A DNA stretch of 64,000 nt, taken from assembly GCA_036571765.1 (NCBI GenBank), contig BROE01000023.1:4733490-4797489 (forward strand). The letters are read 5' to 3'. Shown piece after piece: positions 38,201 to 47,400 of the stretch. This DNA comes from Plecoglossus altivelis. Taxonomy: Eukaryota; Chordata; Actinopteri; Osmeriformes; Plecoglossidae. The translations under genes and the position numbers were made by a program. Position 1 is the first letter of the stretch. Every line of letters starts with the position of its first letter. The notes under the pieces were generated by a model, which did not search any database, had not been told where the DNA came from, and saw only the letters and a list, made by a program, of their open reading frames with translations.

Positions 38201-40123
38201 TGTGTCTTTCAAACCACAGTCCTGCCAGGCTGTGAGAAGGATGGGCTGGTTGTGATGTCACTAGGCCCCAGGGCAGCTCCTCCCTCCCCTTCCTGACAGG
38301 GTATGTCAGGGAGCCACACCCCCCCCACCCCCCTCGGTAACACTCCCAGTCTGGGAGCCACGCCCCCCTCGGTAACACTCCCAGTGTGGGAGCCACGCCC
38401 CCTCCCTCAGTAACACTCCCAGGTCATCTTCACAAACAGGGTTTCCGGGGCTTTAAGGGGGAGAAGGGGGAGCCTGGGCAGCCTGGTCTGGACGGGCTGG
38501 ACGCCCCGTGCCAATTGGTACAGTATCTCTCTTCCTCTACTCATGCATGCTGCCGACCTCCTCTGGCCCCCTGGAGAGGCCTCGCCGGTGTCACTGTCAC
38601 GCTGTGGTCACACGCACGGCTTCAGAGCATGAAGAAGCCTCCCACTGTCTATAGCCACACATTCATTGCATGTCAGCCAGATCGAATGCTCCGTCACTGC
38701 ATTTGTCATTTTGGATTATTAATGACAATTTCGGCCACGATGGCTTCATTTTTACAAAGACATTTCGCCCTCACTAACTGTTGCAAGCCGCCTCTCCCAG
38801 ACACTCATTTGTGAACCAGTACGTAGCACACTGCTCAAAGTGAGTGTCGTTTGTAAGAACACACACATACTATATTGAATATAGTCTTTACTTCAATTAT
38901 TTGTAACGTCTCCTTTGAATTGAATCTCCCAAGCCCTTTAATATCCTCAGTAAGTGCGTGCAAATAGAAAAATAAACCACTGACCTTTACCTGCCCAATT
39001 CCCTGTTAATTCCTTAAGACCCTGAACTTACTCTAACCTTGGAAACCTTACTTCCCTCCCCTCCTTACTGGACGCACGGACCTCAACTCTTTTAACCCTT
39101 TCCCTCCTCTTTATTTGTACCAATTGGGCCAGACCATTCCCAAGAACATGTCGACCAGTTACTGCCTCACTCCCCAGCGCCAGCCCAAGAAAGATTCACA
39201 AATGTTTGGGATCAACTGGTTTTCTACATTTTTTTATATACATTTATATATTTGTTAAAAAAAACATTTGCATAATGAATGTTGCATAAAGCATGGAACT
39301 TATCTTAGTCACAGTATGTTTGGAATCTGTCACTGTTTTAAAGATGTTTTTTTTGCTCTAATTGGATTATATTGTTTCAGTCATAGTGAGTTTTGTCTTT
39401 AATTTAAGAACGTAGATAATATAGAGTTTGACCAAGTCAAATGACCAAAACCATTGCATGATGACATAAAATTAGCTGTGTGATACATGCATGAATTTTC
39501 AAATGATTTAGCATTTTATAATTACCAAGTCTGCAAACCATCTGGCATTTCACTCTTTTATTGTCTTACACTGATTGAAACCATGAAATCAGAATTATTT
39601 TATTTAGTTTTGAAGTTCAGAGAGGTTTTATAAAAATTGTGTTAATGCTTGCTATCAGAAGCATTCTCTTAGAGAAATTGTGAAATTGTGTGGTAGAGTT
39701 TACTTAGTTCTGTACTGTAGAACAAATACTTCAACCAGTATTTGGTGTTTCTAATCTAATGTTTCCCTCCATGCCCTCGCACCAGGGCCCAGATGGACTT
39801 CCAATGCCTGGATGTTGGCAGAAGGTAAGCGTTCTGGGTAGAATGATGTTAACATAGGAAACCACACACTTTAAACATGTCCCAACCTCAGCTAATGTTT
39901 GCTGGCGTGTATTTTAGCTCTTGGCTTGACCCCAAAATGCTTCTGCATGGAGTTGATATTTAACTGTCACCTGTCAGTCACGTATAAAGGAAGTAGATCT
40001 CTAATTGTCAGATCTGGGAAGGATGTCATCTCATGTCTCCTCTCTTACCTCATCTATCCTCTCTCTCTCTCTGTCTCTCTCTGTGTCTCTCTCTCTTTCT
40101 GTTTCCTCTTGTCTTTGCAGTGA
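3358..40123 (+). CDS. col25a1: Collagen alpha-1(XXV) chain, 3' part of gene (partial, 35 coding exons plus stop exon)
   Basis: Transmembrane (MACIT-type) collagen of neurons and muscle; the family is type II, with a shed collagenous ectodomain. Exons read here, all phase 0 with AG/GT borders: 3358-3384, 5229-5255, 9415-9474, 10382-10453, 11112-11228, 12316-12351, 15751-15777, 17298-17342, 18264-18308, 19014-19040, 20000-20044, 24666-24698, 24813-24848, 26505-26549, 28363-28425, 28675-28743, 29623-29667, 29763-29807, 30394-30471, 30995-31018, 31853-31897, 32271-32315, 32512-32592, 32694-32756, 32862-32912, 33458-33484, 33897-33977, 34525-34560, 35192-35245, 35413-35466, 35635-35661, 36003-36056, 37885-37971, 38440-38517, 39786-39824, stop 40121-40123. 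Gly-X-Y triplets dominate. Non-collagenous landmarks (MVFPKINHGF, DYNGN..EALQ, KITTITVT) and the end GPDGLPMPGCWQK match mammalian COL25A1 as I remember it. The neighbours etnppl, ostc and rpl34 agree. The membrane anchor and N-terminus are upstream of the window. COL23A1 and COL13A1 are less likely. Confidence 0.93.
4455..4945. repeat. C/T-rich minisatellite, 47-48 bp unit
   Basis: Copies of a unit containing CTCTCATGCACCCCTCTCC, GGTTAACACCCTACAGAC and a C-run. ATGCAC recurs at 4691, 4739, 4787 and 4834 (spacing 48, 48, 47). The left half (about 4475-4620) is a related, shorter and more diverged version (CACAGCCCCACAGATACCC type). The plus strand is almost free of G. Confidence 0.9.
5097..5172. 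repeat. (TG)n-type simple repeat
   Basis: Imperfect TGTGTG tract with GTGTTTGC interruptions, ending about 57 bp before the col25a1 exon at 5229. Confidence 0.8.
5936..6012. repeat. Short tandem repeat, CACAACAAACTACCGT-like unit (15-17 bp)
   Basis: About five diverged copies of CTACCGTCACCACAAA / CTACCATCACAACAAA in the intron between 5255 and 9415. Confidence 0.75.
7440..7540. repeat. (TG)n simple repeat
   Basis: TGTGTG tracts interrupted by GAGAGATAGAG and GCATGCG. Intronic. The open frame on the minus strand is low-complexity (THTHTH) and not coding. Confidence 0.85.
9415..9474 (+). CDS. col25a1: col25a1 exon with a non-collagenous segment (LPTLAALHSNQ)
   Basis: A 60-bp, phase-0 exon starting GVPGLP and then leaving the Gly-X-Y pattern with TLAALHSNQILTVK. 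The acceptor (cacatag) and donor (gtttgt) are acceptable; the donor is not a strong consensus. It would break the triple helix between the first collagenous block and the next. Whether it is constitutive or alternative to the next non-collagenous exon (10382-10453) cannot be told from DNA. Confidence 0.72.
10382..10453 (+). CDS. col25a1: col25a1 non-collagenous exon (MVFPKINHGF...RRLIK)
   Basis: A 72-bp, phase-0 exon of 24 residues with no Gly-X-Y repeat, beginning MVFPKINHGF and ending in a basic RRLIK. As I recall it, this segment is nearly identical in mammalian COL25A1, where it separates two collagenous domains and directly precedes GDQGQAGPPG. That sequence is exactly what the next exon here encodes. 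The pyrimidine-rich acceptor ends ctgctcag and the donor is gtagtg. The exon happens to begin with ATG, but this is a codon inside the chain and not a gene start. Confidence 0.9.
11112..11228 (+). CDS. col25a1: col25a1 long collagenous exon (39 residues, Pro-rich)
   Basis: The longest collagenous exon seen, with 13 uninterrupted Gly-X-Y triplets. It starts GDQGQAG, runs through repeated GPP triplets and ends GPRGVPGLP. The high Gly-Pro-Pro density predicts a thermally stable helix segment just after the non-collagenous break. Clear AG/GT borders; phase 0. Confidence 0.93.
12316..29807 (+). CDS. col25a1: col25a1 central collagenous exon block (14 exons, 27-69 bp)
   Basis: Fourteen phase-0 exons from 12316-12351 (GDPGSPGELGLM) to 29763-29807 (GEFGEKGDLGAIGPK), each a whole number of triplets or nearly so. 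Most end in Lys at the donor, the pattern (..K|G..) typical of MACIT collagens. Imperfections are small: GSSAAGIK in 24666-24698, and a G-X-G break (PPGKGERG) in 28675-28743, which I recall as conserved in mammalian COL25A1. Charged GEKGE-type triplets alternate with GLPGLPG runs in 26505-26549 and 28363-28425. Confidence 0.92.
17088..17199 (+). mobile_element. tRNA-derived SINE copy
   Basis: Starts with a tRNA-like A box (TGTAGCTCAGTGGTTAGAGCA) and a degenerate B box (GCAGGTTAAAATAACCC). It is followed by the teleost SINE-tail signature GATAATGGTGTCCGTTAAATGA, a diverged form of GATAAAAGCGTCTGCTAAATGA. Lies in the col25a1 intron about 100 bp before exon 17298. Confidence 0.75.
19246..19291. 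repeat. Perfect 17-bp inverted repeat (hairpin), 12-nt loop
   Basis: Arms GTTGCCAAGAAGTGGTT (19246-19262) and AACCACTTCTTGGCAAC (19275-19291) are exact reverse complements around a 12-nt loop. Pairing does not continue outside the arms, so the stem is shorter than usual for a microRNA precursor. Confidence 0.85.
20130..20596. repeat. GC-rich minisatellite, 24- and 28-bp units
   Basis: About 17 copies of GCTGGAGGAGAGGCTGGGAG with tails giving 24 or 28 bp. Copy starts fall at 20161, 20189, 20217, 20245, 20269, 20293, 20321, 20349, 20377 and 20401, and so on. Begins less than 100 bp after col25a1 exon 20000-20044. The array has no stop in several frames, so it mimics a 193-codon plus-strand and a 237-codon minus-strand ORF. 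Confidence 0.93.
23265..23467. mobile_element. hAT-type miniature element (degraded, about 203 bp)
   Basis: The left end GAGTGGTTCTTAACCTGGG and right end AAGGTTAAGAACCGCTG form imperfect inverted repeats of the CAGTGGTTCTTAACCT type, with GTTCGATCGAACC next to the left end. I could not find an intact target duplication. Intronic, non-coding. Confidence 0.7.
28281..28350. repeat. Degenerate telomere-like CCCTAA repeat
   Basis: CTAACCTTAACCCCTGACCC … ACCCTAACCCTAACTCC: imperfect CCCTAA units just upstream of the acceptor of col25a1 exon 28363-28425, probably serving as part of its pyrimidine-rich tract. Confidence 0.65.
30394..31018 (+). CDS. col25a1: col25a1 non-collagenous linker exons (ATEIVDYNGN..EALQ + KITTITVT)
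   Basis: Exon 30394-30471 (26 residues) starts with three triplets, GPPGQKGDQ, and leaves the repeat with GATEIVDYNGN and EALQ. Exon 30995-31018 is only 24 bp and encodes KITTITVT, after which the collagen repeat resumes at 31853. The combination is a conserved, diagnostic interruption of collagen XXV from memory. The 24-bp exon has a good acceptor (gccccaacag) and donor (ggtaat). It lies 180 bp upstream of a long pyrimidine (TC) tract. Confidence 0.9.
31145..31290. repeat. (TC)n pyrimidine tract
   Basis: About 145 bp of TCTCTC with scattered G and A, in the intron after the 24-bp KITTITVT exon. Open frames over it are serine/leucine low-complexity and not coding. Confidence 0.9.
31853..36056 (+). 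CDS. col25a1: col25a1 third collagenous exon block (12 exons)
   Basis: Twelve closely spaced phase-0 exons: 31853-31897, 32271-32315, 32512-32592, 32694-32756, 32862-32912, 33458-33484, 33897-33977, 34525-34560, 35192-35245, 35413-35466, 35635-35661 and 36003-36056. The exon 32862-32912 starts IIGPPG, so the Gly repeat shifts register by two residues after QGSS, a break I recall in mammals too. 33897-33977 (27 residues, starting GEGGLHG) has no counterpart I can recall and may be fish-specific or alternative. The introns are GC-rich and short compared with those upstream. Confidence 0.9.
34010..34195. repeat. Tandem repeat with TCCATCCATC and CTCAACACTTTGTCC motifs
   Basis: Roughly six diverged copies of a 27-34 bp unit (CTCAACACTTTGTCCTTCATCCATCCATC) in the intron between exons 33897-33977 and 34525-34560. 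Confidence 0.8.
36057..37884. other. col25a1 intron (1.8 kb), nothing recognised
   Basis: AT-rich in its first half and pyrimidine-rich at 37320-37530. No Gly-X-Y exon is seen. The minus-strand ORF with GNKGRQGQQGRKG-like text (37133-37408) comes from the C/T-rich stretch and lacks Gly-X-Y register and splice sites. Confidence 0.55.
37885..37971 (+). CDS. col25a1: col25a1 penultimate-type exon A (lysine-rich, ends GLDAPCPL)
   Basis: An 87-bp phase-0 exon of 29 residues: five lysine-rich triplets (GEKGKKGKKG...), then GEQGAPG and the cysteine motif LDAPCPL. It is followed by gtatgt. The next exon (38440-38517) ends in the closely related LDAPCQL. Each can be joined in frame to the last sense exon, so the two look like alternative or tandem copies of the C-terminal cysteine exon. 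The dense KGKKGKK run would be a strong heparin-type charge cluster (inference). Confidence 0.82.
38300..38425. repeat. Short tandem repeat, 35-38 bp unit, next to alternative exon
   Basis: About three copies of GGTAACACTCCCAGTCTGGG followed by AGCCACGCCCCCCT (starts at 38336, 38371 and about 38408). Each copy contains the small palindrome CTCCCAGTCTGGGAG or ACTCCCAGTGTGGGAG. The array ends about 15 bp before the exon at 38440. Confidence 0.85.
38440..38517 (+). CDS. col25a1: col25a1 penultimate-type exon B (GFRGFKG..., ends GLDAPCQL)
   Basis: A 78-bp phase-0 exon of 26 residues, starting GFRGFKGEKGEPGQPG and ending DGLDAPCQL. This agrees with the canonical human C-terminal sequence as I recall it (…LDAPCQL followed by GPDGLPMPGCWQK). 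A GC-rich short tandem repeat ends about 15-20 bp before its acceptor (cacaaacag). The donor is gtacag. The cysteine is expected to take part in inter-chain disulfides of the homotrimer (family knowledge). Confidence 0.92.
38518..39785. other. col25a1 intron (1.3 kb), nothing recognised
   Basis: AT-rich intron before the last sense exon. I see no further exon, gene or element. Confidence 0.6.
39786..39824 (+). CDS. col25a1: col25a1 last sense exon (GPDGLPMPGCWQK)
   Basis: A 39-bp exon encoding the extreme C-terminus GPDGLPMPGCWQK, with the second conserved cysteine. It ends exactly after the Lys codon at a consensus donor (gtaagc), so the stop codon is supplied by the next exon at 40121. If the intron were retained, translation would add only Gly-Lys-Arg-Ser-Gly before a TAG. 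Confidence 0.93.
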
Positions 40124-43100
40124 TCACGCTAATCCGAAACGCATGGAGTTTGTAAATAATGCTTATTTTATGGTATTTATAGTTTGTTTTGGGGGAAAAA
40201 GATATTAATACTTAAATCGGTGTAAAATGGGAACACCCCCCCCCCCCCCTCCCCAAGCAAGAGGCCCCAAGGTTCCACCATAGCTGCTTCAACTCACCTC
40301 GCCGTGTGGAAACTGTGTCACTCTCACGCCTGCACTGTGAACGTCAGATACCTGACCGAGCACAGACCTCAGTCTTTGCATGCCCAGTCTGCTGTGGTTA
40401 AAGACTGCATGGTCATGGCCCTGGTGAGGAGAGTCAAAGGCCGGAGGAAAGGAGGAGAAGGTGTTGGAGGATGAGGAGCAGAAGGAGGCGTCGGGAGGGA
40501 TGAGAGGCCTGACTCCTAACCTCAGATGCTAGGTGTTCACCATCCATTCCCACTATACTAGCTGAAATAATGGCTTCACCCCAAACAAAGCATCATATCC
40601 CCTCTGTCCCACCCAAAAACATAGCATGAGAACTGTTGCAAAAGTATATTTATATGTATTGTACATACATATTTCAGTGTTGTGTGGTTCGAATTTGATG
40701 GCTTTCTGCAAAACGTGAACTCACTGTCAACTTCACACAAAACAAACAGATCTCTGAATGCATCTTGTCCTTTCTCTTTCTTTTAATCTTCCCAAGGGAG
40801 TCACCCCATGGCTGGTAGCATGAAAGGAAGTATAGGAAATGTAGATGGGTTGTTGATTATCTGTGGTGAGTTCTGAAGGTACAGCAGCTGCAGGTCTTTG
40901 GATGGTTCTGGGGATTTGAGTCCCCTACCGTTCTCTGAGCAATGCTTCCAACAAACACTTCTCATTGGACAAAGGAGGAGAGGGTGGGAAGCTCACTGCA
41001 CTGTGCGCAGCCAACGGAAACGAGGAAGGCTGACAAAAATGACTTTGTATTGGACGGGCCCTTGTGGGATCAGAGCGGGAGGTGGGCACTGACAGAGCGC
41101 AGCCAATCATCTCTCACTCTGGTCTCTGTGGAGATCCCACAGAGCATGACAAAGAGCAACACCGAGCGCGTCAAAAGAATTCTGTGTGAACGATGATTTG
41201 ATTTGATTTTTAGCTCTGACTTACGTCATTGTTTCTTTCTGTCAGTGCTAATAACCTTTGGTGCCTAGAGCTATTGTTATTCATTCCTTTATGAACAATG
41301 TACAACTCACTAACTATGCTTTGAGTCGGTGGAATGGTTTTTGGTGCAAAGTGTGGACCCCAGTCGTCTAAATGTGTACATGTTTAAAAGAACACGTACA
41401 TTGTGCGCTGTTGTCGATCTATATTGCATTTTAATATTAGTGGGCGTAAAAGCAGCATGCACACAATGATGTCATCTGAGAACATGTTGTGTAGTAACCT
41501 CTTGTATAACACGTTGAAGTCACTTACATATGATTGTACAGCATTTCTGCTAAACCCATGGCTGTGGATGCTGATCTGTAACACATTATTACTGGCTTGT
41601 TAGTTGGAATTGGTGGGGTTAATTTGTTATTATTTCACTGTGTTGACAATGTTTATGGAATTATTGTGATGCAATATCGATTTGAAGTATTGACTATATA
41701 CTTTTTCGTTATCTTGACCTTGTCAGTCAGTTGACCTATGCTATTGATCATGTCGATCTATTTTTCTCATATGCAGGTTTATGTTTGGTAAATGACATGT
41801 CGGCCAGATGGTGTCACAAACCATCCCATTTTCAGCCCCCAGACTTCAGGCAGTGGATTGTATGGCCCAGCGCTAATCCTCTCACATTTTCTACATTTAA
41901 AACTAAAGAACGATCGGCTACTGAGTAATTTGCCACTCTTCACAAAACACCTATAGTCTGCTCGGTTACCGATATAGCGGTTCAAATTCCATCAATTGGA
42001 ATACAAATACTGCTCTATGGCTTTCATAATGTCAACAATATTCTCTGCCAAAAAACGAATTGCTAGTTCACCCGTATGCTGAATTTGATTTGATTTAACA
42101 TTGTCTTTGAAATGTAATACCATTGCTTATGTCATGAGATTCAGATGTCATCATGCAAGTTGTACAGTAGTAGTTGTCATTCAATATCATTCATGTGTAG
42201 ATGTTGGTTTGTGGTGGTTGACCACTCCATTACTAGTCTAGTTTATCATGCCAACAATTAGTGTGTGAGCAATTCATTTCCTGGTTACACAGATTTTGGT
42301 GTCATTCTTGGTGCTATCTGCTCAATATTTGAAATAGCTCAAAGGGTATTTGTTACCCATGGCAACCAGAGTGCAACAACCTTTCTTTTGTGTTTATGTA
42401 ACAGTTTTAAGGATTTTTGTGCATACACTTTTGTATTTGTCTCACTATTTTAAGTGGTACATTATTTATTTTTGTATTTTGTTCTTAAATAATGATTTTT
42501 CGCGGGGGGTTTTATCAGGCATTCCTAATCACATGGGTGTAGCTTTCCTGGTCCTCGTTCCTAGGATACGCTGCTTCTGCCATGCAAGGGAGGCATTACA
42601 CAAACACATCACACACAGTACAATGTGAAGGATGTTTCTCCTAAGGATCAAATAGATGTACCTATTATTTCTGTGTTTTATTTTCCAATCAAGCCCACGA
42701 TCCAAGGCCTTATTCTCAAGCTCTGCACTGATGCATTTGAGTACAGTGTGTAGAAGTCTGTTAAGTATGTCGAAAGTGTTCATGTCAAAGAGTGCGTGTT
42801 GATGGGCTTGACTGTGTGATTGTCATTGTCATCATCTGGCCAAACGACATACCGTAAGATGGTTTTGTAACCTTTTTTTCAGTTCCCTTTTACGCTTTCT
42901 CATTCACTCGCTAGCTCTCTCCCTCTGATTTTCTCCCTCCGTCTCTCACTCTGTCTTTCAGACGATCACTCACTCATGTGCTCTTGCTCCCTCTCTTGCA
43001 CTCGTTCTCACTCGCTCTTCCTCTCCCTCTCTTGCACTCGTTCTCACTCACTCACTCCTCCTCTCCCTCTCTCTTACTCGCGCTCGTTGTCTCTGTCGCT

Positions 43101-43660
43101 CTCTCAATAGCGCTCACTTTCTTATGATCTCTCTGTCTCTGCATTGAATGTAGCTTTGTTCTATGTGAGGTGGCCTGTCCAAGTTCAGTAAATGGTTGAC
43201 ACGTGCTCATTTGACAAAAAGTGCCATTTGTACTTAGGTTGATGTGCTTAGGTATGCAGCATCCAAAACCAGCTTTATGACAAGTCTCACATTTCTGTTC
43301 ACCGCCTTTCATCTCGTTGTTCCCACATGAACAGTACCACTACAGTGGCAAAGAAAAATAATTCCACATGAAATTGTTGATGTTTGCAGTTAGTGATATT
43401 GACGCGTGCGGAGGCTGAATGTGGGGGCCATTTATTTCTGCCTGTTCGTACTCACATTTAGAGGATGTTCTGGCATTTCTGAAAACACATTTGTTGCCGT
43501 ATGGTTTTCTTTCTTATCATTTAATTTCCAATATTTTTATGTACAACTTCATTAAGGTACAAAATATTGTAACTTCAGTGATGTGCAGCTAATTTCTTAT
43601 TTCTATTTGATTGGATTTGACCTTTGCTTAAAGTAATAAAGGGTCGATTGATTGTGATTT
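40121..43660 (+). other. col25a1: col25a1 terminal exon: stop codon and 3' UTR
   Basis: After the acceptor gtctttgcag the first three bases are TGA, giving …CWQK-stop. No later coding exon is needed. The first canonical AATAAA that fits is at 43635-43640, which would make a 3' UTR of about 3.5 kb; another AATAAA is at 44144-44149. The stretch holds a C-run near 40237, TC-rich simple sequence at 42890-43140 and GATTT repeats near 41200 and 42090. No ORF in it looks coding. The 3' end is inferred from the signal only. Confidence 0.6.
42890..43140. repeat. TC-rich simple sequence (CACTCGCTCTC type)
   Basis: Long pyrimidine-rich tract with TCTCTC, CTCACTCACTC and CTCTTGCACTCG repeats, inside the likely col25a1 3' UTR. 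Confidence 0.8.
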
Positions 43661-44338
43661 ACAGTCATTTTTATTCAGAGTTCCTACGAATACATATTTT
43701 AATTGTTTGTCATAGAGACTGGTATGGGGCCACACATAATTCCTTCCTCACGCATGTTTCAATCACATTTACAAGTAAACCATGGAAATTATACCCTTGA
43801 TTGAAAACCTGCTTTTCATCATACATATTTAACTTCATGAGATAACATATATTTTCCTGTTGAACCCAATTCCTCTTTTACAGTAATAAGCTTACTCCTC
43901 CAGTTCTTCAATGACATTCAGTTGTTAGTCCACCTAAGTGGAACAGCGCTTATGACACCAGAGCAGCCGTTCCTTTCTAATTCAGTTCATTGTCTTTTGT
44001 TGATGTGTTATTTTCTACCCTGTATATCTGTATCACTCTTTTACACATGTGCAAATGGCTAATGTTTGCATTAAAAGTACTTCTGCACACATATTCTTCA
44101 CACATTATTTCAAAACATTTCATATGACTGTATTGTGGGAGCCAATAAATGCAGTCGTTCAAATAACTTCAAATTGTCTTAATTGAGCGCTCAGCCCTTC
44201 CACGAGGTTGATATGTTGTCGCCTGACACCGACTAAGAGTCTCGTTCCTCTATTTAGCGTCCAGGGGGCAGCATTGTGAGCCAACGTGCTCGTGTGCGCG
44301 TGCCTGTTTGGGTAACTGAGACGTGTGCAACTACATCG

Positions 44339-44346
44339 CTATAAAG
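44339..44346 (+). promoter_or_regulatory. Candidate TATA box of etnppl
   Basis: The string ctataaag lies 78 bp before the etnppl ATG, in the 280 bp following the last possible col25a1 polyA signal (44144). A start of transcription near 44370 would give a leader of about 50 nt. This rests on position and consensus only. Confidence 0.45.
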
Positions 44347-44423
44347 TCATTGTTGCATTGACAAACAACAGAAGTCAGATGGACATTGGAAACTTATAGC
44401 CTTGCACAAAGTAAAGAACCAGG

Positions 44424-47400
44424 ATGTCAGCGGAGACTTTTGATAAAAAGAAGACCATAGAACTGAGGAAGAAGCACATTGGGTAAGGGATGTACTTTGC
44501 TGATTTGACTTATGATTACGTACAGTACCTGTTTTGTAACGATGATGAAGTCAGAACATACAGTTTTGAGTAATTGGATTTATATATATAGCTTGATCAA
44601 AGAAGTTCAGAGAATAACATTTTTAAATATATGTATTTGAAGGTTTAGAGCGTGACTTTCAAGACAAGTAAAAAGTTATAAATTATTCTGATAACTCCTT
44701 AACTTAAATGTTTTAATGAATCTACGCTCTATAATAAACGTGACAGATAAACCACACGATCTCACTATTTATAACAGTCTATTTCCCTATGAAACCACAG
44801 TAATCAGTTCGATATCACAACTAAACATTGATTTATATTATTGTTTTATAAATACATTAATACTGTATACAGAAATATTGTAATTCTATGTGACTAGCAA
44901 TCCGTGACAGGTACCGGTTGAAAACAAAACAAACACAAAACAATGTATTGTAGTATCATAGGATGACGGTAGTGGGGCTGTCGTTGGTTTTGAGCGTGCC
45001 TGGATATGTGAGATTCATCAGACATTGCAGAATGTTCTGTGGTACTCATTATCGACAACATGTCGTGAACGTGCTGCTTGTATAACTAGTTGTCTGACTT
45101 TTTTACGTATAATAAAGGTTAGGGTTGGGTTCGTTTTTCTGTTGTTAATACGAAACTGACACATCTATTAGTTTTAGATTATTTGTTTTGCTATTAATTG
45201 AGCTTTGTTTGTGTCTCCATGTCTCTAGACTGTTTTGGTCTGCATGACTTAGAATGAGCCATGAGTGCTCTTTTCCAAAGGAGGGGAGTTGCAGGCACAC
45301 TGCTACATACCAATCATTTCTGTTGTTGTTGTATTGTCACCTGCCGCACATTGTGCTTGTTTGCATGTCAGTCCGTCATGCAAAGTCTTCTTCAGTCATG
45401 ATCCCATCAAGATTGTGCGTGCCAGAGGCCAGTACATGTATGATGAGAATGGGGAACGCTACTTGGATTGCATCAACAACGTGGCTCACGGTAAACCGAC
45501 AGCAAATCAATTCCACATCATGGAGAGATGACAACACCCATAGATGCGCACACACCTATACTATACTATACTATACTTTATGATACTATACTATAATATA
45601 CATACATATACTGCAGCTATGAAGTCATTATTCACGCACTTGTGTAACATACTAAGCGGCAACACATTTCGTAATCATTTTCATGGTTATTCTTGCAACA
45701 GCCGACGTTACTCTAACGGCAGACTCAGTGTGTGAGTTCACATCTGGGTTAGTCATGGGAGAGGCTTTTTCAACGCTCCTTCGTGCTGAGGTGTTCTTTA
45801 GGTGTTCATGTCCTGGTTCGCAGTGGGCCACAGCCATCCGGAGGTGGTGAAGGCAGGAGCAGAGCAGATGGCTCTGCTGAACACCAACTCTCGCTTCCTG
45901 CATGATAACCTGGTCAACTATGCCCAGAGGCTGCAGACCACGCTGCCTGACAAGCTCTCCGTCTGCTACTTCGTCAACTCAGGGTACGTCCGGACTGACT
46001 TCACCTATGGAACCTCCGGTGCTCTCGCGCCTCCATCCACATGAAAACTCCAGCAAATATCAAGTATATCATTAAGTATTAATCACAGTCTGGGCCACTG
46101 TCAACATGCAGGACTAGGTGTAAGGATAGGGTGGGACCTAGTTATGGCTAAGCCAAAGGATGAGGGTAGTGGATAAAATGTTTCATTTGTACTATCTCAG
46201 AACCATCTTCGATTGGCAAAACAGTGATGAAAGCTGTATGAAGCTGTTCCCAAAGATGCCTCCGTATAAGTAAGAGCAGTCAATTCTGAAGGAAAGAGGA
46301 AGTTCAGAAGTAGAGCACATTTCTGATGGGGAAAACAGACAAGGGAATCCAACCAATAGCAAGGAAGCGTCAAGTCACTCCCGCAGTTGATGGCACGTGG
46401 CCAGATCTCAGCTGTACGCTATGGAATGTGTCCAGACACGCAGTGAGACGCAACCGGCGCAGAACTGGTCTACACAACTCAAAAGTACAGTCTGTGCCAG
46501 GATGTTACATAGCCCCATTCAGAGTCCATGTTACGGTACATAAAAAGCGTTTTTTCACACATTTTGTGAACAGCCATACACCTTCAAGGCCCCCACAACA
46601 TGTTATTCAGCATATTCACACGAAGTAGGCAAAGTCCGGATGACTGATGATGACAAAACGTCTGTTTCGAAAGGATATTTCAGCATAAAGTGATTCAGAT
46701 AGCTCTTGCCTGTGACATGGCCATGGCTAAGCTTGTGTATCCTGTGGTTATTAAGTAACTGAACACACTTTGAACTTTAGCTCCGAAGCCAACGACCTCG
46801 CTCTTCGACTGGCCTGGCAATACACAGGCCACAAAGACATCATAACACTGGACAAGTAAGTCCCGATTCCTGTCATTATCCTACTGTTCCTTCCAGTGAC
46901 TTAAAATATAGTCGAAAATCTCTCTATATATAATCGCTTCAATAAGTAATATGCTTACAAATTTGATTCAGATACAAATGAAAAAGACACAAAGATGCGT
47001 CTATGGCGTGCTGCTTGTCTATGTGTGTCTGTAAGTGTGCCTAAGAGTGGAACAGACCTGAGTTCCCTCGTGAGATCACTTGTCTACCAAGCATTAGTGC
47101 AGTCATATGAGGCTCTGCAGCCCTGCTCAAGCTGTTTCCCGTGTCTGCAGTGCGTATCACGGTCACGTGTCGTCGCTTATCCACATCAGTCCGTACAAGT
47201 TCCACCAGCTGGCAGACGCAGAGCAAAGCCCTTCTGTTCATGTGGTGAGTGCACAGTTGAATCAAAACACCATGACTTCAGATGGATCTGACAGCCTAGA
47301 TCCGTGTGCATGTGCATTTGTGTGAATTTAAAAGCATGCGGGAGCGCGTGTTTAGGAAACAGACAGCTAATTGAGTAGAAAGTTGGTTAGAAAATCGGGT

